DNA of 64,000 nucleotides, taken from Deltaproteobacteria bacterium. Its GTDB lineage: Bacteria > UBA10199 > GCA-002796325 > JACPFF01. Below are positions 45,749 to 56,735 of the stretch, piece after piece. The notes below the pieces were generated by a model that saw only the letters and a list, made by a program, of their open reading frames with translations, made no database searches and was not told where the DNA came from. A program made the position numbers and the translations under genes. The stretch's first letter is position 1, and each line of letters starts with the position of its first letter. The stretch covers positions 124,001 through 188,000 of the forward strand of contig JACPFF010000006.1 of assembly GCA_016183065.1 (NCBI GenBank). The letters run 5' to 3'.

Positions 45749-46707
45749 ATGGCGGAAGTCACACTCCAGTCTCTTCTGGAGGCCGGTGTCCATTTTGGGC
45801 ATCAGGTCTCCCGATGGAATCCGAAAATGAAGCCGTATCTTTTTACGGCACGCAACGGGATTCATATCATCGATCTCGAAAAGACGCTCCCGATGCTGCA
45901 TCGGGCCTATCATTTTGTGCTCGATCAAGTCGCGCATGGCGGCATGGTCCTCTTCGTCGGCACGAAACCTCAGGCCCAGCCGGTGATCGAGGAGGAGGCG
46001 AAGCGGTGCGAGATGCACTATGTCAATCATCGGTGGCTTGGCGGCATGTTGACCAATTTCCGCACCATCAAGCAGAGTATCGACCGATTAACGTCCTACT
46101 ACGACCGAAAAGAGCAGGGAGAGTTGGCGAATCTGCGCAAGAAGGAGCAGCTGTTGATGGCGCGTGAGGCCGCGAAAATGGAACGTTCGCTCGGCGGCAT
46201 TCGGACCATGGAGCAGCTCCCGGCAGTGGTGATCACGGTCGATCCCAATCGCGAACGGATTGTGTTGCGTGAGGCCAATCGTCTCCGTATTCCGGTCGTG
46301 GCATTGGCCGATTCGAATTGTGATCCGGAGGGGATCGATTTTCTCCTCCCCGGAAACGATGATGCCATGCGCTCGATTCGCCTGGTGATACAGCATCTGG
46401 CCGATGGCTGTCTTGCGGGCCTTGCCAAGCGACGGGAAGTCATTGAACGGGAGATGGCTGCCAAGACAGAAGCCGACCAGAAAAAACGCCCGATCAAGGC
46501 TGCGGAGGAACGGAAGATCGGTGGCCGCGGTCGGGCCTATGTGTCAAAAGATCGCAACGACCCCACGGATAAACCGGGGCGACGCGAGGGGAAATCCTCG
46601 ACGGCTGTGCCACAGGGAAAAGGGGGCGCGGTCACCGTGCCGGACGCCACGGGGAAGGCGCCCGAGACCGTTGTGGAATCCAAGCACGTCGGGGGAGGGA
46701 GTGCCAC

Positions 46708-46711
<4 letters not shown>
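45749..46711 (+). CDS. rpsB: 30S ribosomal protein S2 with a C-terminal extension
   Basis: The 320-aa protein has the S2 core (LLEAGVHFGHQVSRWNPKMK, FVGTKPQAQPVIEEEAKRC, VNHRWLGGMLTNFRTI, PGNDDAMRSIRLV). AAAGGAG precedes ATG 45749. E. coli S2 is 241 aa; here about 75 further residues, rich in Lys, Gly and Pro, follow the core (from EADQKKRPIKAAEERKIGG). The stop overlaps tsf (ATGA). The 223-bp spacer upstream should hold the promoter and any S2-leader regulation, but I see no firm boxes. Confidence 0.95.
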
Positions 46712-48287
<1,576 letters not shown>

Positions 48288-48306
48288 GCGGTGGTGAGGA
48301 GGGCGT

Positions 48307-48864
48307 ATGATCGAGGCCATCGGGCAAGAGGCACAAACGGAGATGGAAAAGGGGCTCAAGAATCTCGGCCATGAATTGAGCAAGGTGCGGACGGGACGGG
48401 CATCGCTCACCCTGTTGGACGATATCCGTGTGGAAGCCTACGGACAGATGATGCCGCTGACCCATGTGGCGACGCTCAATATCCCCGAGCCACGAACAAT
48501 CACGATTCAGCCATGGGATGCGAGCGTGATTCCGCACATTGAGCGCGCGATTCAGGCCGCACAATTGGGCCTCTCTCCGGCGAATGACGGCAAGATCATC
48601 CGCCTCTCGATTCCGGCGCTGACCGAGGAACGCCGGAAGGAATTGGTGAAGGTCGTCCATCGACTCGCCGAAGAGGCCCGGATTGCCATACGCAAGGTGC
48701 GGCGGGAGGCGAATGAGACGATCAAGAAATCGGAAAAAGAGGCCCACCTCTCTGAAGACGAGATCAAGCGCATCCAACAGGAGATCCAGAAATTGACGGA
48801 CCAGCATATTGCAAAAGTGGACGAATCGGTCGTGCACAAAGAAAAAGAAGTGATGACGGTCTAG
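48307..48864 (+). CDS. frr: Ribosome recycling factor
   Basis: The 185-aa protein splits post-termination ribosomes with EF-G. KVRTGRASLTLLDDIRVE and EERRKELVKVVHRLAEEARIAIR are the family helices. GAGGAGG precedes the ATG. It closes the rpsB-tsf-pyrH-frr group; repeat copy F follows. Confidence 0.97.
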   Translation: MIEAIGQEAQTEMEKGLKNLGHELSKVRTGRASLTLLDDIRVEAYGQMMPLTHVATLNIPEPRTITIQPWDASVIPHIERAIQAAQLGLSPANDGKIIRLSIPALTEERRKELVKVVHRLAEEARIAIRKVRREANETIKKSEKEAHLSEDEIKRIQQEIQKLTDQHIAKVDESVVHKEKEVMTV

Positions 48865-48876
48865 GGCCCGCCACCA

Positions 48877-49004
48877 TTACAGGGGCTCACGTACCCTCCG
48901 GCTCCGCCTGCGGGTACTTCCTCGTCCACCCGCTTCGCGGGTCCCCGGACTCGGTCGTCGCCACGTCCCTCAACGCCGCGGTGCGGCTGGGTCGTGGGGC
49001 CTCA
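48877..49004 (+). repeat. Mosaic palindromic repeat, copy F (divergent hairpins)
   Basis: It starts ttacaggggctcacgtaccc, replacing the usual hairpin with two others: GTACCC...GGGTAC (48891-48916) and ACCCGC-TTC-GCGGGT (48928-48942). It then carries the common modules ccggactcggtcgtcgccac and cgccgcggtgcggctgggtc. It lies between frr and uppS within a + strand gene run. Confidence 0.85.
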
Positions 49005-49030
49005 CTGAACCGTATGGAGCACGTGGTGAC

Positions 49031-49720
49031 ATGAATCCGCCGCCGCAACATATCGCCATCATCATGGATGGCAACGGACGTTGGGCGCAACACAAGGGCC
49101 TTCCGCGCATTGTCGGGCATCAACATGGCGTGGAGGCAGCGGATGCCATTGTGACGACCGCACGGGAGTTTGGGATCCCCTATCTGACGCTCTTTGCCTT
49201 TTCGGACGAGAATTGGGGACGGCCGCGGGAGGAAGTCGAACAGCTCATGCAGCTGCTCGCGGATTTTCTCCGGACCAAACGCGACAAGATGATCGCCAAT
49301 GGTGTCCGCCTGGCCACCATTGGCGAGACAGACCGCTTGCCGGTCACGGTCCAACACTCATTGGCGGAGACGATCGAAGCCACCGCAGCCGGGACATCGC
49401 TCACCCTGATTTTGGCACTCAGTTATGGCGCACGCGCCGAAATCTGTCGGGCGGTCAGGCGCGCCATGACAGCGGGCATCAGCGAGATCACGCCAGACCA
49501 GTTGTCCGCTGCCCTCGATACCGCGGCGTATCCCGATCCGGATCTCCTCATTCGCACGAGCGGCGAATATCGCATCAGCAATTACTTGTTGTGGCAATTG
49601 GCCTATACAGAACTCTATTTTACAGACATCTTGTGGCCCGATTTTTCGCCGGAGCACCTTCGGGAGGCCATTGCGGCCTATCAACGGCGTGAGCGTCGGT
49701 TTGGACGGGTGACGGCCTGA
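49031..49720 (+). CDS. uppS: Undecaprenyl diphosphate synthase
   Basis: The 229-aa cis-prenyltransferase makes the C55 carrier for cell-wall synthesis. IIMDGNGRWAQ with catalytic Asp13, the block HQHGVEAADAIV, TLFAFSDENWGRP and DLLIRTSGEYRISNYLLWQ are present. The gene is translationally coupled to cdsA (TGATG). Confidence 0.97.
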   Translation: MNPPPQHIAIIMDGNGRWAQHKGLPRIVGHQHGVEAADAIVTTAREFGIPYLTLFAFSDENWGRPREEVEQLMQLLADFLRTKRDKMIANGVRLATIGETDRLPVTVQHSLAETIEATAAGTSLTLILALSYGARAEICRAVRRAMTAGISEITPDQLSAALDTAAYPDPDLLIRTSGEYRISNYLLWQLAYTELYFTDILWPDFSPEHLREAIAAYQRRERRFGRVTA

Positions 49721-50517
49721 TGTTTCGACAGCGTGTGGCAACCGCGATAGTCCTCATTGCCGTGATTGGTGCCACGGTCTTTTTCGCGCGTCCCGTCGTG
49801 TTTCAAGGGTTGGTTCTCCTTGCCGTCCTTTTTGCCTTGGCCGAATATAATCGCCTGGCGCTGTCGCACCTGCGATTCTATCGTCTCACGGCTTTGCTGT
49901 CAGGGATGCTTGTGGGCACGGTGCAGACGTGGCCGGTGCCATGGATGCCGATCGATCTCCTCCTCATTCTCCTCACGTTTCTGGTCGCCGTCCTCTATTT
50001 GTGGCGGACCACCATTATGGAAGGCTATGTCGAACGTCTTGCGTTGGCCATGTTCGGGTCACTCTATATTGCGCTCAGCCTTCCCTATTTGGGACGAATG
50101 CGACTCTTGCCCCATGGCCAGGCGATGATCGTCATGACGCTCACCATGGTGGCACTATCCGATACGGCTGCGTATGTCGTGGGGAAGACGTTGGGGCGAC
50201 GAAAGTTCGCGTCGATGGCGAGTCCGAACAAGACCATGGAAGGGTTTTATGCGAGTTTTGTGGGGAGTATGATCGCGGTCCTGCTCACGCGCTGGTTCTT
50301 ATGGCGGGATATGCCGATCTGGCCTGCATTGGGGCTTGGGGTGGTCATCGGGATGGTGGGGCCCTTCGGGGATTTGATCGAATCCGCGATCAAACGCGGG
50401 GCCCATGTGAAGGATTCTGGCTCGATCCTCCCCGGACATGGGGGGGTACTCGATCGCAGCGATGCCTATCTTTTCAGTGCCCCGGTGGTCTATTACGCGG
50501 TGCAATGGTTTTTTTAG
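49720..50517 (+). CDS. cdsA: Phosphatidate cytidylyltransferase
   Basis: The 265-aa multi-span membrane enzyme makes CDP-diacylglycerol for phospholipid synthesis. The C-terminal signature GPFGDLIESAIKRGAHVKD...LPGHGGVLDRSD is intact, and at least six hydrophobic segments precede it. The ATG shares a base with the uppS stop. Confidence 0.96.
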   Translation: MFRQRVATAIVLIAVIGATVFFARPVVFQGLVLLAVLFALAEYNRLALSHLRFYRLTALLSGMLVGTVQTWPVPWMPIDLLLILLTFLVAVLYLWRTTIMEGYVERLALAMFGSLYIALSLPYLGRMRLLPHGQAMIVMTLTMVALSDTAAYVVGKTLGRRKFASMASPNKTMEGFYASFVGSMIAVLLTRWFLWRDMPIWPALGLGVVIGMVGPFGDLIESAIKRGAHVKDSGSILPGHGGVLDRSDAYLFSAPVVYYAVQWFF

Positions 50518-50557
50518 CGGGAGCATTCTCCGCGGCGTGTCCCGGAGAGATGTATCA

Positions 50558-51766
50558 ATGGACGTCATGAAAGAACGGTTTCTCGCCATTTTGGGTTCGA
50601 CCGGATCGATCGGGGAGTCGACGCTTGATGTGGTGTCGCGCCATCCGGAGCATCTGCATGTGGTGGCGCTGGCCGCTGGAGGCGGGCAGATTGACCGGCT
50701 TGCCGCACAGGTGCGCCACTATCGACCGCGGTATGTGGCCGTGGCGAATGTGGAGTCCGCGCGACACTTGCGCGACCAGCTGGGGCCGACCGATGTCGCC
50801 ATCCTGATGGGTGAGGAGGGGGTCATTACCACCGCCACATTACCCGATGTCGACACGGTGGTGGCCGCCATTGTCGGGGCGGCTGGATTACGGTCCACGC
50901 TGGCGGCCGTGTCGGCGGGCAAGCGTGTGGCGCTCGCCAATAAAGAGTCGATGGTCATTGCAGGACCTCTGGTCCGCCGGTGTATGACGGAGAGTGGCGC
51001 GGAGTTACTCCCCGTGGATAGTGAACATAGTGCCGTCTTTCAAACACTGGCCGCCAACCGACGCGAGACCGTGCGGTCGATCACGTTGACCGCCAGCGGC
51101 GGCCCGTTTCGGGACCGCCCTTTTACCGAGTTCCCGCACATCAGGGTCGAAGAGGCGCTGGTCCATCCGAATTGGTCGATGGGTGCCAAGGTGACCATCG
51201 ACTCGGCAACGCTCATGAATAAAGGATTGGAGCTGATTGAGGCACGATGGCTTTTTGATATAGCGCCCGAGCAGCTGCGTGCCGTGATTCATCGGGAGAG
51301 CATCGTCCATGCGTTGGTGACCTTTGTCGATGGGGCGGTGATGGCCCAGCTGGCCCACCCGGATATGCGTGCCCCCATTGCCTATGCCTTGGCGTATCCG
51401 ACACGGATCGAGAGTGGCATCCCGGCATTGGATCTCGCGACCTGTGGCCCGCTCAGTTTTTCCGCACCGGATACCGGCCGTTTTCCCTGTCTTACATTGG
51501 CGCAGGAGGCGAATCGCGTGGGCGGGAGTGCCCCGGCCGTGCTCAATGCGGCAAATGAAGTGGCGGTCACGGCCTTTTTGTCGCGTCAATTGCCGTTTCT
51601 CGGGATTGCGCCAGTCATCGAGGAGGTTCTGACACAGATGCCGAGCGTGTCGTGGTCTACGGTGGAGGAATTGCTGGCGATTGATGGGGATGCACGGCGT
51701 TATGCCATGGCCGCCGTGCATGACCGGGGGAACCATCATGCCGTGCGATGCAAGGCGGTCTCATGA
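50558..51766 (+). CDS. dxr: 1-deoxy-D-xylulose 5-phosphate reductoisomerase
   Basis: The 402-aa NADPH enzyme commits DXP to the MEP isoprenoid pathway, which feeds uppS. FLAILGSTGSIGESTLDVV is the nucleotide motif; VALANKESMV, PVDSEHSA, SGGPFRDRP and HPNWSMGAKVTIDSATLMNK are active-site blocks. ATG 50558 follows GGAGAG at 8 nt. The stop overlaps rseP (ATGA). Confidence 0.97.
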   Translation: MDVMKERFLAILGSTGSIGESTLDVVSRHPEHLHVVALAAGGGQIDRLAAQVRHYRPRYVAVANVESARHLRDQLGPTDVAILMGEEGVITTATLPDVDTVVAAIVGAAGLRSTLAAVSAGKRVALANKESMVIAGPLVRRCMTESGAELLPVDSEHSAVFQTLAANRRETVRSITLTASGGPFRDRPFTEFPHIRVEEALVHPNWSMGAKVTIDSATLMNKGLELIEARWLFDIAPEQLRAVIHRESIVHALVTFVDGAVMAQLAHPDMRAPIAYALAYPTRIESGIPALDLATCGPLSFSAPDTGRFPCLTLAQEANRVGGSAPAVLNAANEVAVTAFLSRQLPFLGIAPVIEEVLTQMPSVSWSTVEELLAIDGDARRYAMAAVHDRGNHHAVRCKAVS

Positions 51767-53193
51767 CTCTGGTCTATGTCGTCGTCGCGTTAGTGCTGGG
51801 ACTTGGTCTGCTGGTGCTTGTCCACGAATGGGGCCATTTTGTCATGGCGCGGGCGGCCGGCGTTCGCGTCGAGACCTTCTCCATCGGTTTCGGGCGCACG
51901 GTCGTATCGAGGGAGCGCGGAGCGACGACCTACAAGATCGGATGGCTCCCCCTGGGGGGCTATGTCAAAATGGCGGGTGAAGATCCGGCGGAACCTGCTG
52001 CGGCAAACGACCCCGGGGCGTATGCCAGCAAGCCGGTGCGTAAACGGCTCCTCATCGTGCTGGCGGGCCCAATCATGAATATCCTCCTCGCCGCGGTGAT
52101 TATGCCGGTCACGTTCCTGATCGGGCGCGAGCGCCCGGCCTATGAAGTGGTACCGCCGGTGATCGAAGAGGTCCGTCCGGCCTCGTCAGCGGAGAGGAGT
52201 GGCATCCTTCCTGGCGATCGCATTCTTGCCGTTGAGGGTCGAGCAGTGGCCACGTGGGAAGATGTGCAGGAGCAACTCGTCTTGAGTGGCCGCGATGCCA
52301 CGCTCACGCTCACCGTGGAACGCGAGGGGACACCAAAAACCGTGAAGCTCCGGCCGAGCCCATGGGGGCTCGGATTTCATCCGGCCACATTTCTTGGCAA
52401 TCAACCGATCGTCGATGAGGTGACGGCTGCGGGGCCGGCCGCACGTGCTGGCGTGATGGCGGGTGATCGCGTGGTGACCGTTGCCGGACAACCGATCCGC
52501 TACTGGGATCAGTTGACCCTTGCGGTGATGAAGGGACGGAGTCTCTGGTTCTGGCTGTGGGCGGGGCGGATGTGGCAGGGCGATTTTGGCGTGACCGCGG
52601 ACTATGTCCGGGGCGGTCCCTTGCCGATCACCATTCAGCGCGGCGGAGCCCGGCTCCAGTTTCTGCTCGAACCCGCCTATGACGAAGGCTATGAACGACA
52701 GGTCATTGGCGTGCGACACGATCCCGAGGCGGCCTATGCGGCCATGCCCAAGGTCATGCGTCGATACCCGCTCATGGAATCGATCGTCCGCGGCGAAGCG
52801 GAGTTGTGGCGGCTCTTTCGGCTCACGGCGGAGTTTCTCTATCGGCTCGTCAATGCCCCCGAACAGCATTATGAATCGTTGGGAGGGCCGATCCGGATCA
52901 TCAGCATGTTTGCAAAAATTGCCCAGGAGGGTCTGTCGCCATTTCTCTATTTTCTCGCGTTTTTCAGTCTGCAACTCGGCTTCCTCAATCTCCTTCCGGT
53001 TCCAGTGCTTGACGGAGGCCACGTTGTTTTTCTGACGATCGAGGCCCTCCGGGGGAGGCCGCTCGCACTGCGCGTGCAATCTATTGCCCAGCACGTGGGA
53101 TTGGCGATGCTGCTTACCCTCTTTGCCATTGTGACATACAACGATCTGGACCATTTCGAATTGGTCCGGCGTCTGTTCGCAAAGTTGTTTTAG
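51763..53193 (+). CDS. rseP: Site-2 intramembrane protease RseP
   Basis: The 476-aa membrane metalloprotease cuts anti-sigma factors and signal-peptide remnants. HEWGH at residues 21-25 and LPVPVLDGGHV in the C-terminal part form the zinc site. Two PDZ domains lie between (about 120-310, with AERSGILPGDRIL and ARAGVMAGDRVV). The length is close to E. coli RseP. It is coupled to dxr. Confidence 0.96.
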   Translation: MTLVYVVVALVLGLGLLVLVHEWGHFVMARAAGVRVETFSIGFGRTVVSRERGATTYKIGWLPLGGYVKMAGEDPAEPAAANDPGAYASKPVRKRLLIVLAGPIMNILLAAVIMPVTFLIGRERPAYEVVPPVIEEVRPASSAERSGILPGDRILAVEGRAVATWEDVQEQLVLSGRDATLTLTVEREGTPKTVKLRPSPWGLGFHPATFLGNQPIVDEVTAAGPAARAGVMAGDRVVTVAGQPIRYWDQLTLAVMKGRSLWFWLWAGRMWQGDFGVTADYVRGGPLPITIQRGGARLQFLLEPAYDEGYERQVIGVRHDPEAAYAAMPKVMRRYPLMESIVRGEAELWRLFRLTAEFLYRLVNAPEQHYESLGGPIRIISMFAKIAQEGLSPFLYFLAFFSLQLGFLNLLPVPVLDGGHVVFLTIEALRGRPLALRVQSIAQHVGLAMLLTLFAIVTYNDLDHFELVRRLFAKLF

Positions 53194-53209
53194 GGCATCG
53201 CCGGATGCT

Positions 53210-53238
53210 TTGCACTTTCGTGAGAAAATCCCTATAAT
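53210..53238 (+). promoter_or_regulatory. Near-consensus promoter of the ChaN-like gene
   Basis: TTGCAC (53210-53215) and perfect TATAAT (53233-53238) are 17 bp apart. The ATG at 53245 is 6 nt after the -10, so transcription should start at the start codon. Confidence 0.8.
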
Positions 53239-53244
53239 GATGTC

Positions 53245-54861
53245 ATGGTTCTTTCTCCGCGCGAGGAACTCGTCCGGCTGCAGAAGAAAATCTATCGGGC
53301 CAATCGTGCCATCATTGAACAATCGGTTGTGGTGCAAGAACCGGATTTCGACAACTATGCGCGGCGCTACCGTCATGCCGTGGCGCATTTCCAGCGGGCA
53401 GTGTCTCACGAAACGATGCTCAAGGCCGTGCAGCGGGCCGATATTGTCTATGTCGGTGACTATCACACCTGTCCGCAATCGCAGCGATCATTTCTCCGCA
53501 TCCTGAAGGCCATCCGTCCGCGCCAGTCGCGGCCGCTCCTGCTCGGTCTCGAACTCTTTCATCGCCGGCATCAGCCCACCGTCGATGCCTTCCTGGCCGG
53601 TTCGCTCTCCGAACAGTCGTTTTTGCAGACCGTGGGATTGCGGCAGCATTGGGTGTTTGATCTCTGGGACCACTTTCGCCCCATTTTTGATTTTGCCAGA
53701 TATCATCGCATTCCCATTCTTGGCATCGATGCGGCCGCCCGCAAGGCCTCCCTGATGGAACGCGATCAACAAACCGGTGCGTGGATCGCGACGCTCGCAG
53801 AGCGCTATCCTGCCCACCAGCTCTTCATCCTGATTGGGGACCTCCATCTCGCCCCCCAGCATCTTCCCCTGGAAACCGAGAAGGTCTTGAAGGCGCGGCA
53901 TCTCGAACGGGCCGATCTCATCCTCTATCAAAACAGCGAGCCGATCTACTGGTCACTGGCCCGCCGCGGGCGCGAGCAGCGTGTGGGAGTCGTCCAGATC
54001 GATCGCCGGACCTATTGTCGCATGCATACGCCACCCATCATCTGTCAGCAGTCCTACCTCAATTGGCTCGATCATGAGGAGGGAGCGATCGATTATGCGG
54101 ATGCCAAGGAGCAATTTTTGCATCTCGTGCAGCAGATGGCCCATTTTCTCCGGATTCCCCTGGGACAGGAGATGGAGAATATTACCGTCTACACCTGCGG
54201 AGATCTCAGTTTCCTCCATGAACTGAGACGACGCAGGCGTTTTTCGCCTCGAGAGCTCAAAACGATCCGGCGCCACGTTCTTGCCGCGGAAAGTTATTGT
54301 CTTCCGCAGGAGCGGATGGTCTATCTGGCGAATCTGTCGGTCAATCATGCCGCGGAGGAAGCGAGCCATTATCTCAAATTTCTCTGCTCAGGCCCGGAAC
54401 ATCCACGTCCCCTGATCGATGCGTTTTACGCAAACCTGTTGCATGAGGCGCTCGGGTTTTTTGGATCGAAATTGATCAATCATCATCGGAAATGTTTTCA
54501 CGACGCCGATTTTTTCCGGCGCCTGGCCTATTTTCGGCGACACGGCATTCCACCGGGGCGCGAGGGAGAATTCGAGACCGCGCAGCTCGTGGTGACCTAT
54601 CGTCGGTACGAGCGACGGGGAAAACCGCTCCAGTATAAGGCGATCTTTCAGCAATCTGCCGACCGGTTTTTTTCCGTGACCCATGCCCTCGGATACATGC
54701 TCGGCGACCGCATGTTTTATGGTGTCATGGGTCGAAAAATCCCGCGGGCCCTTGTTCGGAGGCTCTTCACGGAACAGTGGTGGTTCGAGGGACAGGCCTT
54801 CGAGTGGGTCGCAGACCTCCAGGAGCGCCTCCGCACCGTCTCCATTCCCGCCCGCATGTGA
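53245..54861 (+). CDS. ChaN-like (DUF399/Tiki-fold) protein
   Basis: The 538-aa protein contains a ChaN-type domain (about 60-260): DIVYVGDYHTCPQSQRSFL, then LLGLELFHRRHQPTVD and LFILIGDLHLAPQHLP, with histidines that bind heme or metal in this family. The second half (about 290-538) is an unknown helical domain rich in His, Arg and Phe (FRRHGIPPGREGEF). There is no signal peptide, although ChaN proteins are usually lipoproteins, so this one may be cytoplasmic. No Shine-Dalgarno is seen. Confidence 0.8.
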   Translation: MVLSPREELVRLQKKIYRANRAIIEQSVVVQEPDFDNYARRYRHAVAHFQRAVSHETMLKAVQRADIVYVGDYHTCPQSQRSFLRILKAIRPRQSRPLLLGLELFHRRHQPTVDAFLAGSLSEQSFLQTVGLRQHWVFDLWDHFRPIFDFARYHRIPILGIDAAARKASLMERDQQTGAWIATLAERYPAHQLFILIGDLHLAPQHLPLETEKVLKARHLERADLILYQNSEPIYWSLARRGREQRVGVVQIDRRTYCRMHTPPIICQQSYLNWLDHEEGAIDYADAKEQFLHLVQQMAHFLRIPLGQEMENITVYTCGDLSFLHELRRRRRFSPRELKTIRRHVLAAESYCLPQERMVYLANLSVNHAAEEASHYLKFLCSGPEHPRPLIDAFYANLLHEALGFFGSKLINHHRKCFHDADFFRRLAYFRRHGIPPGREGEFETAQLVVTYRRYERRGKPLQYKAIFQQSADRFFSVTHALGYMLGDRMFYGVMGRKIPRALVRRLFTEQWWFEGQAFEWVADLQERLRTVSIPARM

Positions 54862-54867
54862 TGCGAT

Positions 54868-56184
54868 TTACGCCTGATAGTAATCAATGCCGAGATGGGT
54901 AATCTGGGTCTCGCCCATCATCCAGCGCAGCGTATTCATCAATTTCATCTCTTGATGAAAGAGATTGTGCTCCGGATAGAGTCCCTCTTTGACCATGGGA
55001 GATTTGAGATAGAAGGAGAGCCACTCCTGGATCCCCTTCAGGCCGGCCCGCTTTGCCAGATCGAGAAAGAGTGCGAGGTCGAGCACGATCGGTGCCGCCA
55101 GGATGCTGTCACGGCAGAGGAAGTCGATCTTGATCTGCATGGCGTATCCGAGCCAGCCGAAGATGTCGATGTTGTCCCATCCCTCTTTATTGTCCCCACG
55201 GGGGGGATAATAATTGATGCAGACTTTGTGATAGAGGTCACTGTAGAGCTCCGGATTCAGTTCCGGTTGCAAAATAGTCCCGAGCACCGAGAGCTTGCTC
55301 ACTTCCTTGGTTTTGAACGACTGGGGATCGTCCAAGACCTCGCCATCGCGGTTCCCGAGAATGTTGGTCGAGTACCATCCGCGGATGCCCAGGTGCCGCG
55401 CACGCAGTCCCGGGGCCAAGATCGTCTTCATCAGGGTCTGTCCGGTTTTGAAGTCCTTCCCCGCAATCGGTGCGTGGGTCTGGTTCGCGAGCTCCTGCAT
55501 GGCCGGGATGTCGACGGTCAGATTTGGGGCCCCATTGGCGTACGGGATGCCTCGTGTGAGGGCGGCGTAGGCATAGAGAATGCTCGGGGCGATGGCCTGC
55601 TCATCGTGGTCGAGGGCCTTCTCCAAGGCGGCCAGCGAGGCGTGATGCGGACCGGATTGGGTAAAGACCTCGGTGCTCCCGCACCAAATCATGACCGCAC
55701 GGCTGGCCCCGGTTTTTTTCAGGAACGCATCGATGTCATTCCCGATTTGCTCCGCCAATGCCCGGCGCGTCCCGCGTTTGCAGTGGGTCCCATGCAATTT
55801 TTGCACAAACTTTTGATCGAACGCCGCAGTCCACGGCTGGATTGCCTCGAGTTTTGACCGGAGTTTCTCGATGAGGGTCGGTTCCAGCACGCCGGCCTTG
55901 AGCGCCGCCTCGTAGGCATTATCCGGGACACAGTCCCAACTGCCAAACACCAAGTCATCGAGTGATGCGAGCGGGACAAATTCCTTGATCAGGGGGACTT
56001 TCATCTCGGTCCGTTTCCCGAGTCGCACGCGTCCCATCTGGGTTAGCGAGCCGATGGGACGTCCGAGTCCCTGAAGAATGGCCTCAATGCCGGCAATGAA
56101 TGTCGTGCTGACGGCCCCAAGGCCGGGAAGGAGGATGGCGAGTTTGCCGGAAGCCGGTGCAATGGAGGGTGGTGCTTGTGTCAT
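54868..56184 (-). CDS. ino1: Inositol-3-phosphate synthase
   Basis: The 438-aa NAD-dependent enzyme converts glucose 6-phosphate to myo-inositol 3-phosphate. The nucleotide region AILLPGLGAVSTTFIAGIEA, the block GKDFKTGQT (active-site lysine), RGWYSTNILGNRDGEVL and CINYYPPRGDNKEGWDNID are clear. ATG 56184 follows a GTGAG-type site. Inositol derivatives serve as lipid heads or compatible solutes; no further inositol gene is in the window. Confidence 0.93.
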   Translation of the reverse strand: MTQAPPSIAPASGKLAILLPGLGAVSTTFIAGIEAILQGLGRPIGSLTQMGRVRLGKRTEMKVPLIKEFVPLASLDDLVFGSWDCVPDNAYEAALKAGVLEPTLIEKLRSKLEAIQPWTAAFDQKFVQKLHGTHCKRGTRRALAEQIGNDIDAFLKKTGASRAVMIWCGSTEVFTQSGPHHASLAALEKALDHDEQAIAPSILYAYAALTRGIPYANGAPNLTVDIPAMQELANQTHAPIAGKDFKTGQTLMKTILAPGLRARHLGIRGWYSTNILGNRDGEVLDDPQSFKTKEVSKLSVLGTILQPELNPELYSDLYHKVCINYYPPRGDNKEGWDNIDIFGWLGYAMQIKIDFLCRDSILAAPIVLDLALFLDLAKRAGLKGIQEWLSFYLKSPMVKEGLYPEHNLFHQEMKLMNTLRWMMGETQITHLGIDYYQA

Positions 56185-56336
56185 CACAGTGCTCACTTTC
56201 AACTGCGGTCTGGATGCCGGTCGATTGATCTGGAAACCTTTGAAATTCCTAACAGTTCCGCCGCAGCTAACATACGATTTTTTTTTGCGCAACTTTTTTG
56301 TCGCAGGGGCGATAGTCTCAATGGTAGGAGTGACGA

Positions 56337-56696
56337 ATGATTATTCGATGGCTGAACACCGTACTTTTCGGGCAACGCCGACCAGAGATATCTGAAAAAC
56401 CTATTGATTCCAATAAGATTGGAAGTCATGAGGCACGTGGTCTCTTGGATGTCATCCATGAGGCGATCAAGTCAGAGGCTGTGGAACTCTCGCAATTGTT
56501 GCGCGTGGGACGACCCTCCGCCCAAAAACGACGCCGAGATGAACGGATTCGGAAAAAAGTGAAACACGCCATTGATCCGCAATTCGATGACGACACGCTG
56601 GTCGAGGAGATCACGGCAAAGATTTCCGATGCGACCGATGTCGATCCCTATTATCAGCATCTCTTCAACAGTCATGAAAAATCAGATCGGGCGTAG
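56337..56696 (+). CDS. Small uncharacterised protein
   Basis: The 119-aa protein is highly charged, with a basic middle (KRRRDERIRKKVKHAID) and an acidic C-terminal part (DDDTLVEEITAKISDATD). GGAG lies 8 nt before the ATG, and codon use is less GC-rich than its neighbours. No family is recognised. It is convergent with the ATP-grasp pair and divergent from ino1. Confidence 0.55.
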   Translation: MIIRWLNTVLFGQRRPEISEKPIDSNKIGSHEARGLLDVIHEAIKSEAVELSQLLRVGRPSAQKRRRDERIRKKVKHAIDPQFDDDTLVEEITAKISDATDVDPYYQHLFNSHEKSDRA

Positions 56697-56735
56697 GTCA
56701 GGCCTTCTTGCATGCTCCATGGGTGGTGGAGCCTG

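Noticed and set aside
56337-56696. 119-aa gene as a precursor peptide for the ATP-grasp ligases (graspetide)
   Set aside because: It is on the opposite strand, too long and basic, and has no leader-core layout or repeated Thr/Ser-Asp/Glu core motif.
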